Below, piece after piece: positions 11,831 through 23,300 of a stretch of 64,000 bases of DNA. The translations under genes were made by a program, and so were the position numbers. The stretch is taken from assembly GCF_905147365.1 (NCBI RefSeq), contig NC_056410.1:2207501-2271500 (forward strand), read 5' to 3'. Each line of letters begins with the position of its first letter. Position 1 is the first letter of the stretch. The notes below the pieces were generated by a model, which did not search any database, was not told where the DNA came from, and was given only the letters and a program-made list of their open reading frames with translations. The DNA comes from Aricia agestis. Lineage: Eukaryota; Arthropoda; Insecta; Lepidoptera; Lycaenidae.

Positions 11831-12502
11831 TTAATATTATAACTGGGAAAGTGTGTCTGTCTGACTGTCTGTCTGTTACCTCTTCACGCCCTAACAGCTG
11901 AATCGATGTTGCTGAGAGGGGTACGAAGATTTTGAGCTGCCAAAGTTGCAATATCTTAAATTGGTAAAACTTTGGCAGCTCATATCTTCGAAATGTGACA
12001 CCTTACGTGGTTTTGTCCAAGATTATTTTTCCGACCCAAATATCGACCAATAGAATTGCACCATTCGACGTCACGTGGTACAACCTACATGGTATTATAC
12101 TGATAATTTTTTGAAAATTTTCTCTGGTAGTTGCTATATATAAAAAACAAATTCTAATTCTATTGGCCGACATTTGGGACGGAAAAATAATCCCCCGAAT
12201 ACCACACGAGCTTCAAAATTATCTGGCATTTCCCTCAAGGTTCCCTGCAAACAAATAAAGTCGTCAAGTTTTTCAAGAAATACCCGATAATTTTGAAGCT
12301 CTTGTGGTATTATAAGTGATTATTTTTTGTTTGTATTGATGTTAGCTATCCATTTTTGAAAAAAATATTCGTGAACGCGGAAAAACACAATTGCGGTCGG
12401 CCAAAATCTTCGTACCCCTTTCAGCAAAATTGGATTAGCTGTTTGGGCGTGAAGAGGTAACAGACAGACAGACAGACACACTTTCGCAGTTACAATATTA
12501 GT
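11831..12502. repeat. Composite foldback structure: one outer and three inner inverted repeats
   Basis: Outer arms 11832-11945 and 12398-12500 (TTACCTCTTCACGCC; GGGGTACGAAGATTTTG). Inside are hairpins 11932-11981 (TGAGCTGCCAAAGTT), 12022-12191 (CCAATAGAATT; GGAAAAATAATC) and 12198-12311 (GAGCTTCAAAATTATC). No ORF. Confidence 0.7.
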
Positions 12503-13304
12503 GTGGATAAGTTGCAGCTATAATATTCTATAATAGAACTGGCGATTATGAAGTGGGTAAGTAACATTTTACCACATAAGAGAAATCTATGTTGTAAAAT
12601 GTCACTTTTTAACCACTCATGTCTTCAATCAGCAAAGGGTGTAAACTGAAAGGCTTTATTTGCATACATCCTCACCGTTTATGGTAAATGGTGATTGTAG
12701 GTGTTATGGTTCACCTTGCGTTTTAATAATCAGCATTCTAGACAGTAATTAAGGTCTAAGGTTGAGTGGCATTTTTATGGCCTTAACGATTAGCGCCCAT
12801 GGACATTCATAACTGAGTTCATAAGGTTATCTAGGTAACATGGGCTAGCTCTTCAGAAGCTTCGAACCTGAGAACGTATTATAATAATGTAATGAAAATT
12901 GTATCAAGGCAATATTATGTAGAAGTGTAAGTCTCTACTAAGGATTTAAGGACTTACTGATCTTGTCACGGAGCTCCGTGACAAAATCAGTAAGATCAGT
13001 AACAGTACTCCGCTGAGTACTGATTCCTGACGTTTCTGTTACTTCAGTGGTTGTGGTCACAGAAGTGGTTAAGGCTAACGTGACAGATGTCCTTATTGTA
13101 GAAGATGTTTGACTTCTCGAAGACACATCAATTGTAATATTTGAGTCTACTTTTAGTCGCTACTACTTTCCTGTAGATTTCCTTATTATTATCTTCCATC
13201 ATAAGTTCCTACTTCTCTTTTTTCTCCTATACAAAACCTAATAGTACGAACACGGCAACTTTTTTGTCATGGGCCATGGCAAATTTCGGAAATTATTAAT
13301 ATAT

Positions 13305-13349
13305 CACGGCACACCTCATTAGAAAGTAGATCTAATGAGGTGTGCCGTG
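13305..13349. repeat. Perfect hairpin, 19-bp arms
   Basis: CACGGCACACCTCATTAGA and its exact complement around a 7-base loop. Confidence 0.8.
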
Positions 13350-14121
13350 CCGCTCTATTCTCTACATAAAAAAGCGATCATTTTTTTTTAATTTATTAAC
13401 CAATATAATAATATAAAAGATACATTTTAATATACAGCAACAAAAAACCCTGACAGGTTTATCTTGTTGCTGGTTCACACTCCTTATAAAACTAAATAAA
13501 AGCAACAAAATTACTAAGTTTCAAAGTACTCTATAATATTATACAAACGTATATTAATTTATAGTTTGTCTAGAAAGAGTAGACACAGTACAAATTTTTT
13601 TCTAAACGTAATCATCATTCTCCAAAGTTCGACCTTGCACATCCTTATCTCGATTCAGCAAGGTTCATTATTCAAAGAGTCAACAATAAATTTTTCATGT
13701 TACCCTGCGTGGCTCTTGTCGTGGTTTCGCCCCATTTTTCAGTAGGGCGGCATAGGGCGGCGTAGGGTAGCGTAGGGCGGTGTATGGCGGCGAAGGCGCG
13801 GCGCTGACGTCACGTGTCATTGACCCCGGTGATAAGTAATGAGAATTCCCACTACCCTCGACAGTAACGAATTAACTAATTAATTACTGGACACGATTTA
13901 GTAACGAATAACCATACGTTGTTATGACTGTAGTCTGTAGTAATTTCTAGAATTAGACTAACAACGTTGTTATTTAGCTAAAATAATATAAATTGTAAAA
14001 GGGCATTCTCTCATGTGAAATGATAATATTATACATGTACGAGTTTTGTAATGTACTTTGAAGTCATCTCATTAATATTAGGGCCAAATGTAAAAACAAA
14101 AATGTTTATTCAGTCAATGGA

Positions 14122-14312
14122 CTATACTCCATTCGGGCTAACTTGTCGCTAGCGGTCATCGCCTCCCTGTCAAAAACTTGTCATTTTCCATATAAAACCA
14201 CGATAAACAATATCTGACACTTCATTGTCAATCGCGGTTTATATGGAAAATGACAAGTTTTTGACAGGGAGTCAATGACCGCTAGCGACAAGTTAGCCCG
14301 AGTGGAGTATAG
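14122..14312. mobile_element. Foldback MITE of 191 bp
   Basis: Inverted arms of about 78 bp begin CTATACTCCATTCGGGCTAA and contain ACTTGTCGCTAGCGGTCAT; only a handful of mismatches. The ends are compatible with a TA target site. No ORF. Confidence 0.75.
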
Positions 14313-14411
14313 ATTTTAGTAGGTTTTAAATGTACATTTGGCAAATGGCAGCACATGATGACGGAATCTAAATTTTTGTATGGAGATTCTTTGAGTCCCG
14401 GGAGAGGACTC

Positions 14412-14463
14412 TCGCGATGGAAACGTATTTTTTATCTTGGAAAAACGTACGTTTCCATCGCGA
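14412..14463. repeat. Perfect hairpin, 16-bp arms
   Basis: TCGCGATGGAAACGTA and its complement TACGTTTCCATCGCGA. Confidence 0.8.
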
Positions 14464-14763
14464 TAAACTAATTTTGTCGCAATAGAGTTGGTTCCTCATC
14501 TAGTATCTAATATAATATCTCACTTGGGATCGAACCCACATCTGTTCAAAGTGTAACTTTACAGAGGTAGTATCCAATAGGTCACGGCCAGCTCTTACTA
14601 TAAAACAGTGTGATAACTGATAAACAACACTCACAGAGGTGACAACATAGAAATTAGAACGTGCGAAGAAATTTTACCGTTGTCATATGATCTCTCTATG
14701 TGATCCCAAGAGCCTAAAGAAACCTCATCTATTATCTTATATCTTTAAACGAGCAATATAGCG

Positions 14764-14765
14764 AG

Positions 14766-14840
<75 letters not shown>
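14764..14840. repeat. (TA)n microsatellite
   Basis: An uninterrupted run of about 35 TA units. Confidence 0.95.
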
Positions 14841-14841
<1 letters not shown>

Positions 14842-16030
14842 TCATTGTGGTGTCAAATTATTATATATATAACACGCTACCATTTGTAAACTTACATAAT
14901 AAAGGTGCTCAAACAACATATTCTTTGGAGTTCTACAAATCATCCTCTTGGAACCCTACAACGCGAGTGAATGAAATGGGTGCATGACTAAGAAAATGTT
15001 CGTCATTTTCCATAAATTGAGGTCTTAGGACTGCCAATATTATTTCAAATCAAAAAAAATGGATTTTATGCTAAGCCAGATATATTAGCCAGATGATGAA
15101 GTATGTTACAAGGTTTCTTTAAATTATGAGGGTAAAAATGATTTGCCCTTTTGTAATAAAATGTTAGTTATTTCGTAGTATTTATATCTCAATGGTTATT
15201 TCACTTCAGCCCCTCTACATGTCTTCAAATGTTCATAGGTATCATTACCTCGTGATCCGTATTGCTCTTAAAAAAACAACAACACAGTTCATTACTACCT
15301 GTATTCGTAAAACTAGTTATGCTAAAATATTAAAATATACACGTAGGTAATATAACCTGTCTGATCTTTAGCAAGATTTTGTTTTAGATCATCCAAGTTT
15401 TATTTATTTAAATGTTGCTCGCTTTTTTGCGCAGCAATTCGTCATCGCGCTATATATTTTATCGCAATAAGAAATATCCTGTGTTTTTTTTCCGGGACTT
15501 ATAGTTTTCACATTGAGAATAAAATTGTATACTTAACAATGTCTATCCACATCGGTTCGTCGGCTTATGCCGTATGCGTGAAGGACTGCAGCAGCGGTCG
15601 AAACACTTTCAGCCGGCCGGGACCACGAAGTGACTAAATAAAGGTTCTCTTGTATTTATTCTAAAAACTCACTCATAACCAGACTTCATAGCTCTTTCAA
15701 CTATCTTCATGAGAATCAGTGATGACTAGCGATACTCTAGTAATTTTCACCAAGTTATAATTTTAAATGAGTGATAATAGTAATGATGTAGTGGTGCAAG
15801 CCACAAGGTTGCCACCGTTCAATGCTAGCACTTGAACTGCGGCGTCCAGCAGGCACCCTGCCAAGTGCTGGCACGACAGCGAAGCGTGATACCTCCTCTC
15901 AATGACCGAAGACAGCTAAAATATTCTTCCAAATTCGATTTATTTTAAGACCCTCTTCATTTATAGACGAATATCTCTACTTTTCCAATCGCTATTGGGT
16001 CATCAGGCGCTAACGTGAGAAGGCTGTATA

Positions 16031-16241
16031 CTGTGTGTAACAAAAATAAGTGATATTATTTTAGGGTGTGTACGTGTTCCTTGTAGAGTGTGTGAAAGTA
16101 GCAGCGCTGAAAGACCAATTTTTTTCACTTTTGTATGGGCAAGAGCCCCAGCTGCAGGGCCACGAGTTTCCCCATACAAAAGTGAAAAAAAATTTGGTCT
16201 TTCAGCGCTGCTACTTTCACATCGAACTCGCTACAAGGAAC
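16031..16241. mobile_element. TA-site foldback MITE, copy 2, right end missing
   Basis: Left end CTGTGTGTAACAAAAATAAG after TATA; the arms match 10247-10503, but the last ~45 bp after CTACAAGGAAC are lost and there are internal deletions. Confidence 0.65.
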
Positions 16242-16640
16242 TACTATTATTTTTAATACCCACAATTGAATGTACGAGGTTTGAAAACCAAAATACGAGA
16301 TTTTGAGCAGCACGTGTACGAGAATAAAAATTCTAAGGTTGGCAACCCTCATATAGCATACGTAACGCAACAAGCTTTTTAGGCCATTCAGCGTGCCAAA
16401 GAGACATACAAACATACACTCAAAAACTGCAAGATGGTCATGCATTTTTCATACATTTTTCTCATTAATACTTTTAGCAGTGACATGGTAGAGTAAAATA
16501 CATTACATAACTCTGCTGGCGAGGGTAAAGCTGGGATGAAATAAGACGAATTTCTGTTCGACCCGGTTCTTTATTCGATTCGATGTATCGACTATCGAAT
16601 AACATAGTCGCGTTCCTAATCGACAATTGGACACGGGTAT

Positions 16641-16692
16641 GTTTTCAATCTGAAATGTGAACAGAATACTGTTTACATTTCAGATTGAAAAC
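16641..16692. repeat. Perfect hairpin, 18-bp arms
   Basis: GTTTTCAATCTGAAATGT and its exact complement around a 16-base loop; followed by short ATGAAAAC direct repeats. Confidence 0.75.
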
Positions 16693-17257
16693 ATGAAAAC
16701 ATGAATGAAAAACATGAATTGAAAACATGTTTAATAAAACAAACCGATTTTACGTCCTAGATCATTCTAGAACTAATATTTTCGGTTACTACAGCTCCCC
16801 TCTTTACGTTGGGCGATGAAAAACCGTGATTGAACAACTGTCAATACTGTAAAGTAGCCAGTAAACAATGACCCACGATGGTCCACTACAGGCCACGCCA
16901 TTTCGCGCCAGACCTGGAAATCGTCTGCCACCATGTAATACCATTGCATTACCACGTCTACACAATGGCGATGACTTTCAGTGGGCCAGCATGGTCCATT
17001 GTGAAGATGGCACCTTAAGCTTTACAGTATGTAGCACATATTTTGAAATCGATCATACGCTATCATAGACTAATCAGTAATCACTAATGCACTCTTCATT
17101 TTCGGAATCGTTTGTATTTGTCCATAATTGGAGAACTCTACAATAAACACTTTTTGCACTCAAAAGCGTTATCACCGTTCACCTGCTTTAAAACAATCGT
17201 GCTGTATCGATTTTCATAAAAATTTTGTATTATGTTGATGTGACGTTTGTTTTGCAG

Positions 17258-17330
17258 GAAAATGCACCCCGGCCATAGACCGTTGTTCGCGTCCCACTCG
17301 GACACGTCCGCCATTAATGTCAAACACCTG
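17258..17330 (+). CDS. plx: plx exon 2: candidate start codon, residues 1-23
   Basis: Acceptor TTTTGCAG precedes 17258 and donor CTG|GTGAGA follows 17330. The ATG at 17262 (context GAAAATGC) opens a frame that reaches the donor in phase 0 and joins the V-A-D-L of the next exon without a break. The four bases before the ATG carry no in-frame stop, so this exon could equally continue an upstream coding exon. That would be needed if the first PID of vertebrate TBC1D1/4 is retained in this insect. Confidence 0.65.
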
Positions 17331-20300
17331 GTGAGAGGCGTGATGATTGATTGATTGATAATAATAATTGATTGATGCTGATTAACATTAACATGCGAAT
17401 GATAGTTTATAAGCTGTATTAACTCTACTTGTATTACAAACATGTCTTAGGCCGGTATAAATAGTCAGTACTCAAGATGCATCTCGGTCTCAAGACACGG
17501 TTCAGGCTCTGTGATTGGTTAATGGTTGGCTGTCAAAATATGGACCAATCATAGAGCCGAATCGCGTCTTGAGACCGAGATGCATCTTGAGTACTGACTA
17601 TTTATACGGGCCTTAGACTATGCCTTATCCGAGTATGCATTTTTCAAAGTCAGTCAAAAAGGATTTTCGACCTTAGCATACTGACATTTGACATACAGCG
17701 CAAGCAGGATTACCTATTTTGTTTCTTAATTTTTTTACACATAAAGGATAGATCTAATAATTATTTTAAAATTGATATTCGTAACCTCCAAGTCAAGATA
17801 CCTATGTGGGTTAACGACTTCTAAAATCAAATTAATTGAAAGAACCTCAATATTAATCACTACATTAATAAGAGGACATAATATCGCTAAGTTGTTTAGT
17901 ATACTTAGACGTTTGTATGAAAATTGCGATGACACCCGGACGGTGCCATCGTAATACCAAGATCATTTCCCATACGAGAATATTTACTATATTTAAGTTA
18001 TTATTCAGCTTAAGATAGTAATTACCTAGGTTCCTGTAAACTCCCCAACCCTACCCTCCTCTATTACCCTATTCCCTCTTAAAAGGCCGGCAACGCACCT
18101 GCAGCTCTTCTGATGCTGCGAGTGTCCATGGGCGCCGGAAGTTGCTTTCCATCAGGTGACCCGTTTGCTCGTGTTCTTTCATAAAAAAAAACCCACGACC
18201 CCAGGCGTGAGCGCTGACAACACGCTCAACCGCTGAGCCAAAGAGGTCGTCCTGTTATTTCGTATTTTAATGTTTGTCGGTCGCAGTCTCGTACCGTGAG
18301 GATAGAAAAGCCACCTTTAGCGAAATACTGATAAGCGTGAGTGAATAACAGATATTGTAAAATGTTCCTTGGGCTGCGCTCGGCCCGAGCCTTAGGATGT
18401 TCTCCAACTGCCAAAACAGCCTTGTTATTCTATACAGTCCAAACTTATCGACAGCCTTTGGATTTAAGAAAATGCTAGCGTTACGCGCTACATCCGGAAT
18501 ACAGTGTCAGCCTAATCTCGGGTGTTTTCCTCAAAATGATGACGCTGAGGTCGCGCGCACTGACACCCAACATGCTATAAATATCTGGGGGCACGGCCGT
18601 GCCCCAGCCAAGCTTTTTAGCAAAGGCACGGCCGTACCATACTTTTTCGAAGCGGTTCGCGGCTATTTCACATCCCCTTTATCGTCGATGTTAACAAAGC
18701 TAGGGATTTAAAATTTCGGTCACTAGTTGCAAGTGTTAAAACTAGCTTAACCTCCAAATTGCATGAAATTTCGATAAATAGTTTAATAGTTACGGATGGT
18801 CAAAGTAACTGCATTTTATCACTCACTGACTGACAGATCATCAAAATTCTAAGGTAAATAAAGAAATCTATTGATACGTTTACTGAATGTTGATTTAAAT
18901 TACAAAATAAGTTGAAGGCTTGGCTTGAATGTGATCTGAAAACTTTTTACGACAGAAGTATTGAATGGCTATGCAATATTTTGCTTGGCTCCTTTTACAT
19001 TTTATGTTTTTGGTGGGATACAAGTTGACCTGACAACATTAACAAAGGACGTATTGACAACACTATATCATAGTCTAGTGGCGTTTAAAAAAAAGGAAGA
19101 AAGAAAGAAACTTTATTTGATAAAAATAATTGTACAATAAAAGAAGAAATGTATGTAGTTATAGTATTTAAAACTTGATGACGCCCACAACTCCGTTGTG
19201 CCAAAATTTGTTCATCTCGCGGGAACCATACAATATGTACGGTATAAAAATATCCTACGTCCTTTCCCGTGACTCAAAGTATCCAGTTATCCACATACTC
19301 ATCAAAATCGGTTCAGCGGCTTAGGCGTGAAGAGGTAACAAACAGACAGACACACTTTCCCATTTATAAAATAGTAGTAAGTAGTCTAGTATGGATTACT
19401 TTGGAGGAACCGATTAGCGTCATGCTGAATCGCGCTAGCAAAGTTTTCTGAGTGAGTTATCCTCTCAGCTGCCAACCAAGACAGTTACAATCATTACGAT
19501 ATATAGAATGTGGCCATCGATGTATATGAGGCGGACCATAAGCGCCACAATCCTGAACCACCTTATCGAGGTTTACTGAGCGAGTAACTATACTTCAGCT
19601 GACAATACCAAGACATGGGGTTCGACCTGACCAAGCATACAACCGCGCTTGATCAAAGATCTCCCTTTGTAGCTTCCACCAAACATTACTAAATAGTAAA
19701 TAGCTACGTATAGCTTCCACTCCATATAAACCGTCATTGGTAAATTTTAACAAACACTGCGCTCTTGACGCTAACGTTAGAACGTTATATTAAAGAACAC
19801 ACACGTAATATGTGGTGTATTTATAAGAAAAATATGTAATTAATTAAGTGTAATTAATTTACAAAAACTTACGTCAGCAATTCCATCGCCCTTTTAATTC
19901 GGTTTAAAAATGCTTATCATGTAGATTGTAATTTGTTAGCTACATGATAAGCATTTATAAAGTTATGCCAAAATTGAATGCTTAGACTTTAGAGCATTCT
20001 TATAGAGTCATCATAGGGCACCACTCTCACTTCACCAAAAACTCACCAAATAAAGTTTCTAATAAATAACTAATATTTTTAGGTTCTAGTTGACATACGG
20101 ATTGGGTCTTAATCCTGTTGTCACTGAGGATATTATGTCCTGCGGGGTCACATTTAGCAATTCCTCTCAAATCTCAATCAATTCAGCAAAATATGAATTG
20201 TCAAAAGCGATTTAAAAAAAATTACTCATATTATGTTTCAGAATATGATTCTCCAAAGCGTCCATTTTAGCCCCGCTGTCCTCTTCCCCGCGTTTGTAAG

Positions 20301-23300
20301 ATTCTTTAATTATGTTTTTTTCATTAATACACAGGCATAAGTAATAATTAAACCGGCGTGAAACAGCGCTTGCGCTGTGTTTCTCCGAGTGAGTGAGTTT
20401 ACCGGAGGCCCAATCCCCTACCCTATTCCCTTTCCTACCCTCCCCTATTCCCTTCCCTTCCCATCCCTACCCTCCCCTATTACCCTATTCCCTCTTCAAA
20501 GGCCGGCAACGCACCTGCAGCTCTTCTGATGCTGCGAGTGTCCATGGGCGACGGAAGTTGCTTTCCATCAGGTGACCCGTTTGCTCGTTTGCCCCCTTAT
20601 TTTATAAAAAAAAATTAATAAGTATACAGTTATTTTTCTGTTTGCCTCCAAAAAAGATACAGTACTTATATTCTACCAAGTTTTTTTCTCTCTATGGATA
20701 ATAATATTAATTAATAATTAATATTAATATGTCTATTCGGAACAGCTGCAGCCTGCAATCATAAACAAACCAAGGCCAACTAAAAAAATTGAAAATCAAT
20801 TAGCACACTTATATTAAAACTATTAATGAATAATGAACATGACAAATACGACGTCCGTTATCCTCATGAATGATGGAACCCTGAAAACAACTTCCGGTCC
20901 GCGTACACTACCAACAAAATATCTCTATTATAACTTAAGTAATAAGATAATAATATAAGTAATATCCAACAACCACTACCGAACTATACTGATTAAAACA
21001 GCAGCATTAAAGAATTATCACACTAGATGATAAGCATACTTAAAAGGTACTCAAAAGTAGAGACAATAAATAATTATATTATTTTGGTAATAAAATTTTT
21101 CTCGGCAAACGATTAACTGAGAACATTTACATACTAATAAAATAATTAATTGGCAGTCAACAATTTCCTACAAACGCCATTATTAAAGCTAGGGCCTGTA
21201 TACTCTTTAACTAACCATTAATTTTATTAATACTGCCTACGCACACTAGCGTATGTACTCTGTACAAACAGCACAGTAAATTAACTCCTTTAACAAACAT
21301 GCAACATTGTTTGTCAATTATTTAACAATGCATGACGCACGCCTTTAAATATTATATTCCCACAAGTTTATAGCTAAAATTATAAATATTTTGACTTCAG
21401 TGGCTCTTCATTATCAAGTAATAATGTAGGCACTTATTATTAAACAACATATTATGTTGCTTAAAATAAAACTGTTAGTAGAAACGATTAACGAACAAAC
21501 GTTCATTCTTCATAATATAATACCTCTAATTAGGTGTACCTAATATTTTAATACTGTATAGGACGATCGATAGTCGCAATTGGAATTGACAGAGTTCACC
21601 TCTCCTCACCACTATTTCTTTGGTTATTTACACCATATATGACAACAAAGCTTACTGATGTATAAGCGATACTCATAATACAGTAGGTAGCTCTATAACT
21701 CTACATTTCTATATTGTCCTATTGTCACTAAAATTTCAACGCCTCAGTGATGTTAATTTCACTACTTTTTAAACAAATTTTCTGATTGGCTATGAATACC
21801 ACTTCATACATTTTGTCTATAGTGTGCGCATGTCCGTCTCCAGCCTTGATCGTTTGATATATTACGGTGTGCATATTGTTTGTGTTTTACAATTATTGAA
21901 GCCTTGGCTTGTGGGCATTGACGTCACAGCTAATAAATACGCTAATTCGTCCACTGTAAGGCTGCCTACACACCGCCGCCTCGTGTGGAGATGCCCTAAG
22001 GTCGCTGAAATCGATTAGGTTCGAGGCGAAGTCAAAACAATATAGCGACTCAGATATATTAACATACTGGCAACTGTATTAATATATAGGAAGATAGAAA
22101 TTAGTTTTTTAATTAATAAACATAGGGCTGTCATAATCTATATATTTATATTTTGTTAGTATCGCTTAAACTCAAGAATGGATGAATCGATTTGACTAAA
22201 GTCTCGAAATATTCATGAATGTTCAGGGAAGTCCAGGGTTTTGATTACGAAGGAAATGATCAAAATTTACTAGATCATCTACTTAGTTATACGTATAACA
22301 TACTATAATAATATTAGTAAACCTTCAAACCATTTTTGTTAACTTACTGCATTTTGTTTGATTGTGTTGTTCAAGACAGCTCACTAAGAATAACACCCAG
22401 TCAACCTAATAATAAACAGCTATTAATTATTTTGGTGATAAACAAATGTTACCAGCCAAATGTCTCAACCAACAGCTACGTAGCTTTGCTACGTAGTGAT
22501 TTTCCAACTACCATGGAGTCATCCACATTACGTCACACCCCGTAAATGTAAATAATGAAGAGATCTCTACACTTTTAAGAAAAAAAACCTAAGTAATATG
22601 GTATCCCTAATGGAGGGGTTGAGAATGCCGACATTTGAACAAAACTAAGTGATAATAATTTAGCATGTGTTTGTGTTTCTTCTATTAAGTTATCTGTGAA
22701 AGTAGCAGCGCTGAAATACTAACAATTTTTTTAATATTTGCATGGGCAAACTCATGAAGCTGGGACGCTTGCTCATACAAATCACAAACACAATTTTACT
22801 CTTTCAGCGCTTCTGCTTTCACAGTGAACTCTACATGGGACTCAAACACACCCACATATTATCACTTAGTTTTGTTACACCTTGTATAATGTGAACGCCA
22901 AATCATCATCATCATCTAGCGCCATCTTCATATCGAAGTTCGACTGTCAGTGTTGGTTTATTCTCGATTATGTCTTCTTCAATTTAATGGGTAGACAAGA
23001 ACCTCAATTTCCGGTAGACAAGAACCCCTAAGCAGTTAATTTCCTATTGCAGGTGGCAGACCTGTTCAGCCAGATGCGGGAGCCGTCTTCGGGGACAGCG
23101 AGCCCCAAAGGCTCCACGCACTCACTGAACGTCACTAAAAACGCGGGATTCCAGCAGCAGAATGGCTCTGAACATCTGCCGTGGAACAGCCAGACCATAT
23201 CGCTGCCGGGCTCCTGTAATTCCAATTTGTAAGTTTTTTGACACATTTATTAGTATCTCATGAACAAATCATGAACAACGAAAAAGGTAAACTTGTATCA

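Larger units (their letters stand above)
1971..17257 (+). other. Intron 1 of plx (if the leader exon is right), repeat-filled
   Basis: About 15.3 kb bounded by GTAAGT and TTTTGCAG with no plausible coding exon in any frame. Elements recognised inside it are listed separately. The stretches 4500-5335, 5640-6870, 8690-9420, 9720-10240, 12510-13300 and 14470-16030 show only AT-rich DNA and unplaced repeat scraps. Confidence 0.4.
17331..23052 (+). other. plx: Intron 2 of plx, repeat-rich
   Basis: Bounded by GTGAGA and TATTGCAG. It holds the MITE at 17450-17612, several moth repeats (18045-18190, 18588-18995, 19155-19395, 20353-20613), a hairpin at 19908-19956 and MITE copy 3 (22630-22884). Between 20620 and 22620 I see only AT-rich DNA and no exon. 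Confidence 0.7.
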
